64,000 nucleotides of DNA from an uncultured Planctomycetota bacterium (lineage in GTDB: Bacteria > Planctomycetota > Phycisphaerae > UBA1845 > UTPLA1), in assembly GCA_900696465.1 (NCBI GenBank), contig CAADGE010000035.1, forward strand, positions 248,001-312,000, given 5' to 3'. Numbering within the stretch: position 1 is the first letter of the stretch; every line of letters begins with the position of its first letter. The position numbers and the translations under genes are program-made. The notes beneath the pieces were generated by a model. It had not been told where the DNA came from. It made no database searches and worked only from the letters and a program-made list of their open reading frames with translations. Of the stretch, positions 43,438 through 54,113 are shown one piece after another.

Positions 43438-45668
43438 AACCCTTCACCTGGCTGCATCTGGGGCTGCTCGGTCTGGCGCTGCTGAACATGATCCCCGCCG
43501 TCGAAGTGGAAAACTCCTGGGGGGTGTACACGATCGCGGTGCTTGCGGCGGCACTGAGTCTGGCGTTGTCGCGGCCCGACGGCAGAAGTTGGATGCCGCG
43601 CGGTGCAATCTACGCGATGATCCTGCTGGCGGCGGCCTATCTGCTGTACGAGATGTTCTACCCGCAGGAGGAACCGACCGTCTACATCCTTGACCTGTCG
43701 CACTTCATGATCTTCCTCGCCTGCTGCAAGTTTTTTGAGCTCTCATCACACCGCGACTACGCCCTGGTTGCCACGATCTCATTTCTTCTGCTGGTCATCA
43801 GCGGCTTTGCCAGCGGAAGCCCGATCTTCGGTCTGGTACTGGTTCTTGATCTGACCCTCGGGCTGGTGTGGCTGATGCACTTTCAATCGGTTCGCGCCGA
43901 GCTGCTCATCGGTCAACGACGCGACCGAGTCATGCGACCGCTGGGTTTGGCGCTTCCCGTGCTCCGTCAAACCGGCGTGCGCCGGGCCGCCTTTACGCTT
44001 CCGGCGATGCTCTGTGCGGTCGGGATGCTTCTCCTGGCAGGTTTGGTGTTTCTTGCGGTGCCGCGAGGATGGGGCCGCGGTTTGTTCGTGCGCATCCAGG
44101 GCGTGATGCCGACGGCCGTGACCGCGTACTCGCCGGAGATCGCCCTCGAAGACGCCCACCTGATCGAAGACGATACCCCGGTCATGAAAGTGCGGTTCAT
44201 CGATAAGGAGGGTCCGCTCGATTCGGAACGGCTGGTTCCTTACATGCGCGGCACGACCTTTGAGCGATACGATCGCAGCCGATGGTTTCCGTTGCGCCGA
44301 TCGCAGACGCTGTTGACCGTGGCGTCGCTCGGCGCCCCGCGATCTCTGACCCGGGCGATGGACCTGCCGCCCGATGCAGGCGTGGTAACGCAGGAGATCT
44401 GGCTGAGCAACCTGTCGTCGGGCTATCTCTTCTCGATGTATCCGCCGCTGGATATCAGCTCGAAGGACATCGAAAACATCCGGCTCAATGAGAAGGATCT
44501 GAGCATTCACACGGATGAACGTCCTCGCAGCGGGGTGCGCTACGTGGTGCGTACGGCGATGAATCTGCCGCCTGTCAGTCGCGTTCTGCTGGATCCGCCG
44601 CCGGAGAACCCGACCCGGCCGGCGCGGATGTCGGTCATCCACCCGGACGTGCGTCGTTTTGCGCAGGAGTTTTTCGAGCGATATGGCGACCCGGCGGATC
44701 CCGCTCAGCGCAGAAAACTCGCGACGATCCTGTGCGATTACTTCATGTCCGGTGAGTTTGAATACACCCTTAACCGGGGAGCGCGGCTCCAGGGCACGGA
44801 TGCCATTCGCGATTTTCTCTTTGTGCGTAAACGGGGGCACTGCGAGTATTTTGCGTCGGCCATGGCCGTTATGTGTCAGGCGGCCGGCATTCCTGCGCGC
44901 ATCGTGAACGGTTATATGGGCGGAGAATACTATGAGACCGGCGGCTATTTTCAATTCCGCCAGAAAGACGCACACGCGTGGGTTGAAGTCTTTGTCAGCG
45001 ACGAAGGGTGGGTATTGTTCGACCCCAGCCCGCGGGAACTTTCACGGAGCGGCGCCGGCGATGAAGGGCTGCTCACCAAGGCCCGCAATTTCATGGACCT
45101 GCTCCAGTTCAAGTGGTCCACGCTGGTCGTCGCCTTCGATGCCGAGAACTGGTACAACCTCGTCGAGGGCCTTTCAAGCTGGCTCGAGAAACTGCAGGCG
45201 ACCGAGCGATCGGGCAATCCGCAGATCACCCTGATGAGCATCTTGTGGGGGCCGGACCTGCTGCCGCTCTGGCAGCGTTTCTTCTACTGGCTCCTGCTGG
45301 TCCTCGTGGCGTGCTTCCTCGTGCTCACGCTCCGCGCGTTAGGCATTCTTTCGCTGATGCTTCGGGAATATCTCTCCGCAACGGGTCGCAGGCGCGAAAA
45401 GGCGCCGCGCCGGGTTGATGCGAGATTCTACGACCGCCTGCTGCTGCTCCTGGCAAGCAAGGGACACGCTAAGTTGCATCATCAGACCCCGATGGAATTT
45501 GCCGTGGACCTCGCACGATCCAGTCGCGACTTTGCACCGCTGCCGCGCCTGACGGAGTGCTTCTATCACGCGCAATATGGCCGCCGGTCAATCGGTCGCG
45601 AAGATAATGTTCAGATCCGCGCGTTCCTGGCCCGGCTGCGCGAAGACCCCGGCTTCGGGGCGAAGTAG
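43434..45668 (+). CDS. DUF3488/transglutaminase-like membrane protein (TgpA-like)
   Basis: 744 residues from the ATG at 43434. About six N-terminal helices (within 1-210) form the DUF3488 region, followed by a periplasmic part and a transglutaminase-like domain with the catalytic triad Cys470 (RGHCEYFASAMAVM), His514 (DAHAWVEV) and Asp530 (LFDPSP). One more helix lies near residue 615-635, then a DUF4129-like tail. TgpA of Pseudomonas has the same layout and is essential there. Together with moxR and DUF58 it makes a known three-gene module of unsettled function. Confidence 0.93.
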   Translation: MKPFTWLHLGLLGLALLNMIPAVEVENSWGVYTIAVLAAALSLALSRPDGRSWMPRGAIYAMILLAAAYLLYEMFYPQEEPTVYILDLSHFMIFLACCKFFELSSHRDYALVATISFLLLVISGFASGSPIFGLVLVLDLTLGLVWLMHFQSVRAELLIGQRRDRVMRPLGLALPVLRQTGVRRAAFTLPAMLCAVGMLLLAGLVFLAVPRGWGRGLFVRIQGVMPTAVTAYSPEIALEDAHLIEDDTPVMKVRFIDKEGPLDSERLVPYMRGTTFERYDRSRWFPLRRSQTLLTVASLGAPRSLTRAMDLPPDAGVVTQEIWLSNLSSGYLFSMYPPLDISSKDIENIRLNEKDLSIHTDERPRSGVRYVVRTAMNLPPVSRVLLDPPPENPTRPARMSVIHPDVRRFAQEFFERYGDPADPAQRRKLATILCDYFMSGEFEYTLNRGARLQGTDAIRDFLFVRKRGHCEYFASAMAVMCQAAGIPARIVNGYMGGEYYETGGYFQFRQKDAHAWVEVFVSDEGWVLFDPSPRELSRSGAGDEGLLTKARNFMDLLQFKWSTLVVAFDAENWYNLVEGLSSWLEKLQATERSGNPQITLMSILWGPDLLPLWQRFFYWLLLVLVACFLVLTLRALGILSLMLREYLSATGRRREKAPRRVDARFYDRLLLLLASKGHAKLHHQTPMEFAVDLARSSRDFAPLPRLTECFYHAQYGRRSIGREDNVQIRAFLARLREDPGFGAK

Positions 45669-45705
45669 CGCCGTCGCATCCGACATCAGGACGTTTCCGA
45701 TGGGA

Positions 45706-48700
45706 TCAGTACCGTCGCCGACGCACGCTGCGCAGTGCCAGCAGGCCGAGAGCGGTTGCGGACATTGCCGCAGCGCTGCCTGGGGCACACACGCCGCAGA
45801 GTTCTTCAAAACCGTTGGGAACGATCGAAAACGGCGGCGAAGCTGTTACCGAGAGCGTGAATTGTGTCCGGGCGTCGCACCCGGCGCTGTCTCGGATGAC
45901 CACGCTGACCAGATACGCGCCGGGCGTATCCGAGCTGATGGTCGGATTGGGCGTCTGCGAGCCGTTGATGACGCCATCGATCTTGGGGCCTGTCTCAACC
46001 TGCCAGGAGTAAGTGTAGGGCGGCGTACCCCCGGTGACGCTGAACTCCGCGCCGGGCGCAAAGATATCGTCGATCGTCAGGATCGGATGCCGTGAGCTGA
46101 GCGAGCCAAGCAGGATGTCGATCTTGGTACCGGTCAGCGGGTCGCCGCCGGTTGGGCAGTTATCGCAGACATCACCGAAGCCGTCACCGTCGGTATCTAA
46201 CTGGTCGGCATTGGCAATCTGCGGGCAGTTGTCGCAGGCATCGCCGAAGCCGTCGCCGTCGCTGTCGCGCTGATCCGGGTTCGGAAGATTCGGGCAGTTG
46301 TCGCAGACATCGCCCGCCCCATCGCCGTCGGAATCCGCCTGGCTGGGGTTGGAAATGGTCGGGCAATTGTCGCACGCGTCGCCGATGCCATCGCCGTCGG
46401 AGTCGGTCTGGTTCGGATTGGCGGCTGCCGGGCAGTTGTCGCAGACATCGCCGATACCGTCGCCATCCGTGTCCGTCTGCAATGGATTCGCCGTCTGCGG
46501 GCAGTTGTCGCACACGTCACCAATACCGTCACCGTCGCTGTCTTCCTGGAAGGGGTTGTAGATCAACGGGCAGTTGTCACACGCATTGCCAATCCCATCG
46601 CCGTCATCGTCCCGCTGCGATGGATTGCTGATCAGCGGGCAGTTGTCGCAGGCATCGCCGATCCCATCGCTGTCTGAATCGGCCTGACTCGGGTTGAAGT
46701 TCACCGGACAATTGTCGATGCAGTCCGGAACGCCGTCAGAGTCGCTGTCGAGCGAATCGTCCTCGCCGCAGCCGCAGATGCCCGGCTCGGTCTTGTTGAT
46801 ATCGTCCGGACAGCCATCGCAGACATCGCCCGTGCCATCGCCGTCTCGATCTGCCTGATCGGGATTGAAGTCGTCCGGGCAGTTGTCGCAGGCATCGCCG
46901 ATCCCATCACTGTCTGAATCGGCCTGACTCGGGTTGAAGTTCACCGGACAATTGTCGATGCAGTCCGGCACACCGTCGGAGTCGCTGTCGAGCGAGTCGT
47001 CCTCGCCGCAGCCGCAGATGCCCGGCTCGGTCTTGTTGATATCGTCCGGACAGCCATCGCAGGCATCACCGACGCCGTCGTCGTCGCGGTCCGCCTGATC
47101 CGGGTTGGCATCATCCGGGCAGTTGTCGCAGGCATCGCCGATCCCATCGCTGTCTGAATCGGCCTGACTCGGGTTGAAGTTCACCGGACAATTGTCGATG
47201 CAGTCCGGCACACCGTCGGAGTCGCTGTCGAGCGCGTCGTCCTCGCCGCAGCCGCAGATGCCCGGCTCGGTCTTGTTGGGATCATCCGGGCAGCCATCAC
47301 AAACGTCGCCGACGCCGTCACCGTCGGAATCGGCCTGGTCGGGATTGAAGACGTTCGGGCAGTTATCGCAGGTATCGGGGAATCCGTCCCCGTCGAAATC
47401 GCCCAGCGCCGGCAAGACCAGCGAGATGTCATCGACCTGCCAACCCAAAGGCGAGCCCACGATTGACGTCGAACTTGCATTGAAGACGAATCGCACGCGG
47501 ACTGTCGTACCCGTGTAGGCCGACAGGTCGATCTGGTGCGGGCTCCATTCGCCGTTGCCGCCGGACATGGTCCAGACATCGACACCGTTGACACGAACAA
47601 TGGCCACGTCGAGGGCCGCGCGCGATTCAAGCCGCGAGCAGAAAGAGAGCATTGCGCCCGTCGCGCCGGGCGGGACATATACGACGGGCGACATGAGCTG
47701 GCCGGTGTCGGAGGCCGCATATGAGCAGGTACCAACATGACCGGCGTATGCGAAGAAGCTGCCCTCGCAGGGAGTCGTCTTACCTGTGCATTGACTGGTG
47801 ATATTGAAAATTCCGGTTGTGGACCAGCCGGCGGGCAGACCGTCTTCAAAATTCGCCTCGAAGAGCAGACCACCGACGGGCGGCGGGAAGCATGCATCCA
47901 GAAATCCGTCATGCGTGCAGTCGAGCGCCGGATTCTCGGCGATCTGGCAGGTATCCGGCACGTTATTCTCGTCGCAGTCGCATTCGCATTCATCGAGGAT
48001 GCCGTTGGAGCAGGCGTCCAATGATGGATTCGCGGCAATCTCCTCGTGATCGGGAATCTTGTTCGCATTGCAATCCAGCACGCGCTCGTAGAGAACATGG
48101 GCGGAGATGTACGAAGATCCGCTGCAGGCCGTCGCGTTCACGTCGACTGACGGACTCATCTGAATCATTGCGTCGCCGCCGCCGACGGCGGTGTTAAAGG
48201 TCGCCGGAGAGACGACCAGCTCCTGTCGGTCGGGCGTGGCCGGGCAGGCGCCGGCCAGCGTCTCGAAGATGCGGCCGATGTTCGTGCCGTTGATTGAGAC
48301 GTCGACATACTCGGATGCATTCAGGAAATCGCCGAAAGCGGTGAATGTCAGGCGGACCTCATCGGCCGCGGACGGTGGCGACGGCACGGTGAACGTACGC
48401 GGGCTTCCGGTGCCGATTCCGTCAATTATCGCAGAGGTCGCGGCAAACTTGTTCCCGTAGTCGGCGGCGATCGACTGACCGTTGCAGTCGACGCAGGTGG
48501 ACAGCCGGACATCATCCACGTACCAGCCATCGGCACCGTCGCATTCATCTCTCCCGAAATCGAATCGAACCTGGATGGTGATCGTGCCGTCGAGAAAACT
48601 GCTCAGGTCGACGACCGTGGTGCCCCACTGTCCGCCGACGCCGGTCCAGGCCTCCTGCCCTCCGAGCGGGTTGGTGTTGCCTTGTCCAGCGGTTCGCAGT

Positions 48701-49224
48701 CTGCCGTTGTACGGGTTGAATCGGATCGCACTACGCGGAACGGACATCGTCGTCCGGGCGTTGATCCGCACCTTGAGGTTACCGCCGTCGTAACCGCCTT
48801 CCGAGGCCAGGTAATGCGTGAAGCTCAGGGTCAGCGATTGAAGGCCGGGCGGCAGCGGTATCTCGGGACTCAGCAATGTGTGCGATGCCGAAGTGCCGCC
48901 CGTGAGGCATCCAGTGCCGCCGGGAAAGTCGCCGCAATGCCACGCGTTGCCCGGACGCCCGAAGGGAAGCGCCTGTGTCAGCGCCCAGTTAAAGGTTGTC
49001 GGCGGGCCGGAGCTACCGACGGTCCATCGACCGGGCCCATGCTCAAAATCGTCGATAAAGAGGGTTCGCTCTGTCCGGCAGGGCGAAAGGTCGCCGGGTT
49101 CCAGCACAGAATCGGCCTGGGCGAACGCACGGCTGGGCATCAGTGCCGACGCGCAGAGGATGGCTGCAAGGGTCAACAGCGCGGCCGGCGCGCGAGCATC
49201 TCGGGATCGACCTGGCTTGAGCAT
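45706..49224 (-). CDS. large secreted thrombospondin type-3 repeat protein
   Basis: 1172 residues with a signal peptide (about 1-36, ending SRAFA). Two jelly-roll/MAM-like domains follow ([15 protein letters not shown] near 53 and [15 protein letters not shown] near 450). From about 605 to 1040 there is a long run of Asp- and Cys-rich thrombospondin type-3 repeats ([15 protein letters not shown] pattern), which bind calcium. They include three near-identical 80-residue blocks. A PKD-like domain ([14 protein letters not shown]) comes next. The C-terminus has a Cys-x-x-Cys (LCGVCAPGS), one hydrophobic helix and an RRRRY end, like a sorting signal of the PEP-/MYXO-CTERM kind. It probably is a surface-anchored adhesin or structural protein. 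Confidence 0.9.
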   Translation of the reverse strand: MLKPGRSRDARAPAALLTLAAILCASALMPSRAFAQADSVLEPGDLSPCRTERTLFIDDFEHGPGRWTVGSSGPPTTFNWALTQALPFGRPGNAWHCGDFPGGTGCLTGGTSASHTLLSPEIPLPPGLQSLTLSFTHYLASEGGYDGGNLKVRINARTTMSVPRSAIRFNPYNGRLRTAGQGNTNPLGGQEAWTGVGGQWGTTVVDLSSFLDGTITIQVRFDFGRDECDGADGWYVDDVRLSTCVDCNGQSIAADYGNKFAATSAIIDGIGTGSPRTFTVPSPPSAADEVRLTFTAFGDFLNASEYVDVSINGTNIGRIFETLAGACPATPDRQELVVSPATFNTAVGGGDAMIQMSPSVDVNATACSGSSYISAHVLYERVLDCNANKIPDHEEIAANPSLDACSNGILDECECDCDENNVPDTCQIAENPALDCTHDGFLDACFPPPVGGLLFEANFEDGLPAGWSTTGIFNITSQCTGKTTPCEGSFFAYAGHVGTCSYAASDTGQLMSPVVYVPPGATGAMLSFCSRLESRAALDVAIVRVNGVDVWTMSGGNGEWSPHQIDLSAYTGTTVRVRFVFNASSTSIVGSPLGWQVDDISLVLPALGDFDGDGFPDTCDNCPNVFNPDQADSDGDGVGDVCDGCPDDPNKTEPGICGCGEDDALDSDSDGVPDCIDNCPVNFNPSQADSDSDGIGDACDNCPDDANPDQADRDDDGVGDACDGCPDDINKTEPGICGCGEDDSLDSDSDGVPDCIDNCPVNFNPSQADSDSDGIGDACDNCPDDFNPDQADRDGDGTGDVCDGCPDDINKTEPGICGCGEDDSLDSDSDGVPDCIDNCPVNFNPSQADSDSDGIGDACDNCPLISNPSQRDDDGDGIGNACDNCPLIYNPFQEDSDGDGIGDVCDNCPQTANPLQTDTDGDGIGDVCDNCPAAANPNQTDSDGDGIGDACDNCPTISNPSQADSDGDGAGDVCDNCPNLPNPDQRDSDGDGFGDACDNCPQIANADQLDTDGDGFGDVCDNCPTGGDPLTGTKIDILLGSLSSRHPILTIDDIFAPGAEFSVTGGTPPYTYSWQVETGPKIDGVINGSQTPNPTISSDTPGAYLVSVVIRDSAGCDARTQFTLSVTASPPFSIVPNGFEELCGVCAPGSAAAMSATALGLLALRSVRRRRY
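46637..47356 (-). repeat. three 240-bp tandem repeats within the TSP3 gene
   Basis: The segment GGGCAGTTGTCGCAGGCATC recurs at 46637, 46877 and 47117, and the blocks between are nearly identical, giving three 240-bp (80-codon) units. Each encodes two and a half TSP3 motifs plus a distinctive [12 protein letters not shown] segment. Differences are mostly single bases, which implies recent duplication or gene conversion. Confidence 0.9.
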
Positions 49225-49642
49225 TGTTTACGATGAACCTCTTAGCAGGGCCCCCGTGCGGCTCAGTCGGATTCGCTTTGATCGTATGAAATTTGGGCGA
49301 GGGACCCCCCAGGATGTCCCAATCGCGGATTTCCCATCGAGTGCCAAAGTCGGTTCGCTCCCTATAACAATATCCGCATGGGCACCGGAAAACAACCCCG
49401 GGAACGCCGAACAACGCTGCGCTCGATAAGGATTCTGGAGCGGACCGCAAATGAAAATGCGGCTGCGACCCGGTGACCGGATCGCGCCGCATGATCAGGC
49501 GGGTTATGCTCAAAACGTTGGGCTGACAAACGCCCGAGAATCCAATTCACACAGGACCGCTGTCCGTGGCGTGACCAGAATTGCACCACCATCGCACCTC
49601 AACCCATCGTTGGTCGAGCGTTATCGGGTGCGCAGGCGGTGG
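49225..49642. other. 418-bp gap upstream of the TSP3 gene
   Basis: No gene with family or codon support on either strand. An AAGAGG lies 13 bases before the TSP3 ATG. AT-richer patches (for example around 49370-49385, ATAACAATATC) could hold its promoter, but no clear -35/-10 pair was found. Confidence 0.3.
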
Positions 49643-49906
49643 CTAACTGCCCGACTGCTCCTCGAGCATCTTTCGCAGATAGCCGTTTTCGCGGCGCGTT
49701 GCTTCGAGATCAAAAAGCAGATACTTGATCGAAAGCCGCAGGTAATCGATCGAATCCTGCAACCCCATGACCGTCTGCTTGAGCTTCTCGTGACGCTCCT
49801 TCGACTGGGCCGCCAGCGTCTGGAGTTTGGCACGGTCTTCTTCGGGAATGTTGCCGATTTCCTGGACCAGTTCGGCCAGTTTCTTCTGAAAAGTCGTCTC
49901 GTCCAT
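49643..49906 (-). CDS. small coiled-coil protein
   Basis: 87 residues from ATG 49906, which has a very strong GAGGGGGG site. The protein is helical and charged throughout: KKLAELVQEIGNIPEEDRAKL, then a heptad-like stretch ERHEKLKQTVMGLQDSIDYL and a second helix LEATRRENGYLRKMLEEQ. This gives a two-helix or long coiled coil. No enzymatic motif is seen. Its neighbours (TSP3 protein, TMTC-like protein) suggest no job. The NIPEEDRAKL phrase also occurs, from memory, in short planctomycete proteins of unknown function. Confidence 0.75.
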   Translation of the reverse strand: MDETTFQKKLAELVQEIGNIPEEDRAKLQTLAAQSKERHEKLKQTVMGLQDSIDYLRLSIKYLLFDLEATRRENGYLRKMLEEQSGS

Positions 49907-50361
49907 ATTTCCCCCCTCATCGCCTTCGGCGTCTGTTTGACTGCCGTCGCACGTCGCCCGCTCGTCGATTCGAGTCATTCGATGCGGCGTGCGTCAGGTC
50001 CCCTCCGGTTGATTCAAGGCCAACCATCCGGCGAAAGGCAAGCCGCGTGCCGTCTCCGAAATTGGCTGATGCGAGGCGGCTCCTGCCCATAAGAGTCGCC
50101 TGCATCGTTCGGCAGGTGTCGTTCATGAGAGTTATGGCCGCTCGCGGCCCCTCCCGTCTGTAACGGCGGGTGGTGTCGGATCAACAGGTATTGGGTGCGG
50201 CTCATCGGAAGTCCGGCATTCCGAACATTCGAATCGTCCGTATCATGCTTCGCGGCGATGGACCATCTCGGCCTCATCACGTATGAGGACCCGCCGTGCA
50301 GTCCGGGCAGATAACCTGCGGTCACCCAGAGAGTGTTGATCATCGCAGCGAGCAGGTATCG
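49907..50361. other. 455-bp divergent gap
   Basis: It lies between the coiled-coil gene and the TMTC-like gene and should carry both promoters. I see no gene with coding-like composition in it, and no strong promoter pair, terminator or RNA element. Confidence 0.3.
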
Positions 50362-52185
50362 ATGAAGCGTACGCAGCGCAGTCATCCTGCAGATTCCGGC
50401 GATCACGAGGCCGTCGCATCCCGCGTCGGCGGTCTTGCTCGTGCGTGTCTGCTATTGCTGCTGTTGGGTGTGGCCGTGCTGCTGGCGTTCGCCCCGGAGA
50501 TGGGTGGCGAATTCCTCAACTGGGACGATGATCGCAATTTCCTGACCAATCTTGAATACCGAGGAATCGGTGCGGATCAGTTTCGCTGGGCGTGGCAGAC
50601 GTATCATCTCGGCGTCTGGCAGCCGGTGAGCTGGATCATCCTCGGTGCCCAGTGGCGTGTCGGCGGGCTGTCACCGCAGACTTATCATCTGACCAGTCTT
50701 GTCCTGCACCTTGTGAATGGCTTGCTGCTTTACCTGTTGATGCTGCGGCTGTTCACCGCCGTCAGGCGAGACGGCCCTCGGAAAAGTGCTTCCGATGACG
50801 AAATCGATGCGGCGGTCAGGTTCGGCGCTGCTGCGTCGACAATCCTCTTTGTCGTGCACCCGCTCCGCGTCGAACCGGTGGTCTGGATTTCCTGTCAGCC
50901 GTATCTGCCTGCTGCGATGTTCTATCTGCTGGCGGTCCTCGCTTACCTTCGTGCAGTCGGCGATTCGGTCGGCTCGGCGGAGGAACGTGTCTCGCACATT
51001 CGGGTCGGGTGGTTCCTGACGTCGCTGGCGTGTTACGCAATTGCGCTGGGCAGCAAGGCGACGGCCGTAAGTCTCCCGCTTGTGCTGGTGATACTCGATG
51101 TCTGTGTACTTCGCCGTTGTGGCTCCGCGGCCGGGACAAACGGCAGCAGTCTTCTCGCTGCACGTCCTCGGGTTTCGTACGGAAGATGCGTAATCGAAAA
51201 GCTGCCATACGTCGCACTCGCGCTGCCGGTCTGCCTCTGGGCCGTGGCCGCCAAGGACTACAGCGAATCTCGCGCCCCCTGGGCGGAGTTCGATCTGAGC
51301 GCACGGCTGGCACAGGCCTCCGCCGGCATCGTATTCTATCTTTCCAGGTCGCTGTTGCCGCTCGACCTTTCGCCGTACTACCGCATCCCGAATGAGATTT
51401 CCCTTACTCAATGGCCGTATGCAGCAAGTGCCGCCGCTGTGGCATGCATGACTCTCTTTCTTGTGGTCCTGCGTCGTCGATATCCGTACCTTCTCGGGGC
51501 GTGGTTGATCTATCTGGTGATCCTCCTGCCGAATCTCGGTCTCGTGCAGATCAGCCAGCAACTCGCTGCGGATCGTTACGCTTATCTGGCGATCATGCCC
51601 GGTCATGTTTTGCTGGCAGCACTGCTCGGGCGCTTGTGGCGAAGCATGCGCGGGAATGCGAAGCGACGGACGATCGTCTCGACTGCACTGGTCGCCGTGA
51701 TAGCGGTGCTGATCCACGCTTCGCGAAGTTATGCAGCGCACTGGACGAGCTCCGTGCGGCTCTGGCAGCGAGCCCTTTCGCTCGATCCCGACTGCGCCGT
51801 GTCACATTGCAACTTGGCGGAGGCCTACCTTCGCGTCGAAAACTACGCCGAAGCTTCCTCTCACCTTTCCCGTGCCATTGAGCTGGAGCCGAACTTCTCA
51901 TTCGCCTACGTCAACTTCGCGGCCCTGCTGCTTCAGGCAGGGCATTACGAGGATGCGGCGACAGCCGCTGAGCACGCCATCGAGTCTCGTCCGCCGCTTG
52001 CGGGGTTGGACCTTGCCCGGGCACATGCCATCTGCGGCGAGGCCTTCGCCGCGCTCGGGCGGATCAGGCAGGCGTGGGAACACACACTCAGGGCCCGGGA
52101 GCTGGGCTTCGTCGAAGCGGAGAAAATGCTGAACTACCTTCGCCAACGAACAAACCAGGGAACTGCCGCGCAGCCGTCGCCGTAG
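50362..52185 (+). CDS. TMTC-like membrane protein with short TPR tail
   Basis: 607 residues from ATG 50362, which follows AGCAGG at a good distance. The architecture matches the protein at 24263-26494: helix 1, then a LNWDDDRNFLTN acidic loop, YHLTSLVLHLVNGLLLYLL and FVVHPLRVEPVVWISCQPY, about 10 helices in all, then three TPR-like units (CAVSHCNLAEAYLRVENYAEASSHL). Sequence similarity between the two is clear in the loop after helix 1 and in the VHPL(N/R)VE motif. The role is presumed to be a GT-C-type glycosyltransferase, unproven for bacterial members. Confidence 0.8.
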   Translation: MKRTQRSHPADSGDHEAVASRVGGLARACLLLLLLGVAVLLAFAPEMGGEFLNWDDDRNFLTNLEYRGIGADQFRWAWQTYHLGVWQPVSWIILGAQWRVGGLSPQTYHLTSLVLHLVNGLLLYLLMLRLFTAVRRDGPRKSASDDEIDAAVRFGAAASTILFVVHPLRVEPVVWISCQPYLPAAMFYLLAVLAYLRAVGDSVGSAEERVSHIRVGWFLTSLACYAIALGSKATAVSLPLVLVILDVCVLRRCGSAAGTNGSSLLAARPRVSYGRCVIEKLPYVALALPVCLWAVAAKDYSESRAPWAEFDLSARLAQASAGIVFYLSRSLLPLDLSPYYRIPNEISLTQWPYAASAAAVACMTLFLVVLRRRYPYLLGAWLIYLVILLPNLGLVQISQQLAADRYAYLAIMPGHVLLAALLGRLWRSMRGNAKRRTIVSTALVAVIAVLIHASRSYAAHWTSSVRLWQRALSLDPDCAVSHCNLAEAYLRVENYAEASSHLSRAIELEPNFSFAYVNFAALLLQAGHYEDAATAAEHAIESRPPLAGLDLARAHAICGEAFAALGRIRQAWEHTLRARELGFVEAEKMLNYLRQRTNQGTAAQPSP

Positions 52186-52245
52186 CAGAATGCACGAACT
52201 TGCTTCACACAAGCGAGCATCGAGTTTGTCTGTTGAGAATTGAGA

Positions 52246-53226
52246 TTACTGGCCGGCGGCCTTGTCTCGTGCCGCCGATGAAGTGATGGTTGATTGCTCA
52301 GTAGTGTTCACCACGATCGCGCCGGTCGGCGCCTCGTGCGTGCCGCGCAGCCGGCGGAAGATCGCCCCGACTGGCCCGGAGAGGGCGTAGACTGCGGCAG
52401 CAAGGGCAATGGTCAGTTGAAACTGCACAACGAGCCCGACGAGCAGCACAATAAGCAGCGCGACGACCTGTCGAAAGGATCTTCGACCGCGCAGCAGCGT
52501 GTTGATCAGGTGTGCATAACGAAATCGGCTGACCATCAGCAGGCCCAGCAGCATGGTAAAGGGCGGGATCAATCGAGCGACCAGTTGCGACGTGCCCACC
52601 GGAGCCAGATCCTTGAGAAGGTCCTGATGAAGGATGACTAGGCCGATGACCGCGCAGGCCGCGCCAGGCGTCGGCAGGCCGCGGAATCCCATATGGGCGG
52701 CTTCGTCTGCGACGTTTTCGACGTTGAATCGCGCGAGCCGCAGGGCAGCGCAGCAGACGAACGTGGCCGCCATGACCCACTCGGCTCGCCAGTAGATGCG
52801 CTCCAGGTTGGAGAGTTCGACGACGTTTCCCGGATGGGCAATGCAGAGAACCAGCACCGCCGGGGCAACGCCGAAGCTGACGATATCCGCGAGCGAGTCG
52901 AGCTGCGCGCCGAATTCGCTTGTCTTGCGCGTCAGGCGAGCCAGTCGTCCATCAATGCCGTCAAAAAACATGGCCACGACGAGCAGATACGCCGCGATGG
53001 CAAGAAACGTGGGAAAGAGATTGTTGAGCCGGGCACTGCCGAGGGTCTCGCGATACAGATCGCTGCCTGCGGCATGGACGCTGAGCATACAAACGTAGAT
53101 CGCCCCCAGCCCGCAGAGCAGGTTGCACAGCGTCGCCAGCGATGGCAGCACGGCGACCGTCTTGAGCACGCGATCACGCCGCCGAGTTCGCCGCTCCCAG
53201 TGGTCTGGTGGTTCTACAATTCGCAT
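52246..53226 (-). CDS. pssA: CDP-diacylglycerol-serine O-phosphatidyltransferase
   Basis: 326 residues. The CDP-alcohol phosphotransferase motif is visible as DGIDGRLARLTRKTSEFGAQ followed by LDSLAD (residues 89-114, with Asp89, Asp92, Asp110, Asp114 binding metal and substrate). Six or more transmembrane helices are predicted. It makes phosphatidylserine from CDP-diacylglycerol and serine, the step before Psd, whose gene lies 38 bases upstream in the same direction. The C-terminal 40 residues are a polar tail. Confidence 0.93.
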   Translation of the reverse strand: MRIVEPPDHWERRTRRRDRVLKTVAVLPSLATLCNLLCGLGAIYVCMLSVHAAGSDLYRETLGSARLNNLFPTFLAIAAYLLVVAMFFDGIDGRLARLTRKTSEFGAQLDSLADIVSFGVAPAVLVLCIAHPGNVVELSNLERIYWRAEWVMAATFVCCAALRLARFNVENVADEAAHMGFRGLPTPGAACAVIGLVILHQDLLKDLAPVGTSQLVARLIPPFTMLLGLLMVSRFRYAHLINTLLRGRRSFRQVVALLIVLLVGLVVQFQLTIALAAAVYALSGPVGAIFRRLRGTHEAPTGAIVVNTTEQSTITSSAARDKAAGQ

Positions 53227-53264
53227 AAAACGCTTTCGTTAAAACGCCGGTATCTGCTGCCTCG

Positions 53265-54005
53265 TCAGCCTGCTGCGGTGACACGATCAGTCTTGTTGTG
53301 GAGAGCCGCCGAAGACGCATTGCCGGCCGATCGCTTGCCAGGCCGCATCAGCACCGTGCTGCCGCCCTTCACCACATCGTTCACCCGGACAGCCGGCTCC
53401 AGACCTGACTCGACCGGAACAATCAGATCCGTTCGCGAGCCGAATTTTATCAATCCCAGTCGCTGGCCGCGCTGCACCCGATCGCCCTCGCGGAGTCGGC
53501 AGATGATCCTTCGGGCGATCAAGCCCGCGACCTGCCGCACGATCACCGGGCCGGCGTCCGACTCCTCGGGTTCGATGACAATCGTGTTGGCCTCATTGCG
53601 AATGCCGCACTCCGGATGCCGCGCGTCGAGGAACTCGCCGGGCTGATAGCGGATGCGCGTGACACGGCCGGCACAGGGCACGCGGTTGATATGAACGTTG
53701 AAGACCGAGAGGAAGATGCTGATTCGCAAGGCGGGCCCATCGATGCCGTCGTAGGATTCCAGCCGCGCGACCTCGGTGACCTTGCCGTCGGCGGGCGAAA
53801 CAAGAACTCCCGGCTCGGTCGGAATGGCGCGCTGTGGATCCCGGAAGAAGGCGATCACAAAGAGCCAGACTGCCCAGAACGGCACCGCCGCCGAACAGAA
53901 CCACGGCGAGACATGAAGCGCCGCCCAAACAGCCGCCCCGGCCGGTGCATGGCACACGATCGTGGCGATGGCGATTTCTCGAAGTCCGTCCCGTGCGATG
54001 GTCAT
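53265..54005 (-). CDS. psd: phosphatidylserine decarboxylase proenzyme, short type
   Basis: 246 residues, the short form of Psd. An N-terminal hydrophobic region (about 10-54) precedes the catalytic part: FRDPQRAIPTEPGVLVSPADGK (in part, VSPADGKV), FLSVFNVHINRVP and the FGSRTD motif, where self-cleavage between Gly189 and Ser190 would make the pyruvoyl group. It converts phosphatidylserine to phosphatidylethanolamine. It forms a two-gene unit with pssA. The final 20 residues (RVTAAG end) are an unconserved tail. Confidence 0.93.
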   Translation of the reverse strand: MTIARDGLREIAIATIVCHAPAGAAVWAALHVSPWFCSAAVPFWAVWLFVIAFFRDPQRAIPTEPGVLVSPADGKVTEVARLESYDGIDGPALRISIFLSVFNVHINRVPCAGRVTRIRYQPGEFLDARHPECGIRNEANTIVIEPEESDAGPVIVRQVAGLIARRIICRLREGDRVQRGQRLGLIKFGSRTDLIVPVESGLEPAVRVNDVVKGGSTVLMRPGKRSAGNASSAALHNKTDRVTAAG

Positions 54006-54113
54006 GGTGTGCCTGTCTGCCGGAGGTCGGCGGACCCCGGCCTTCTGCGCACGATCATAGTGCCGCCACGGGCGGAAGGGAAAACATCCTGCCGGTGTAG
54101 CATGGGAAGAGAA

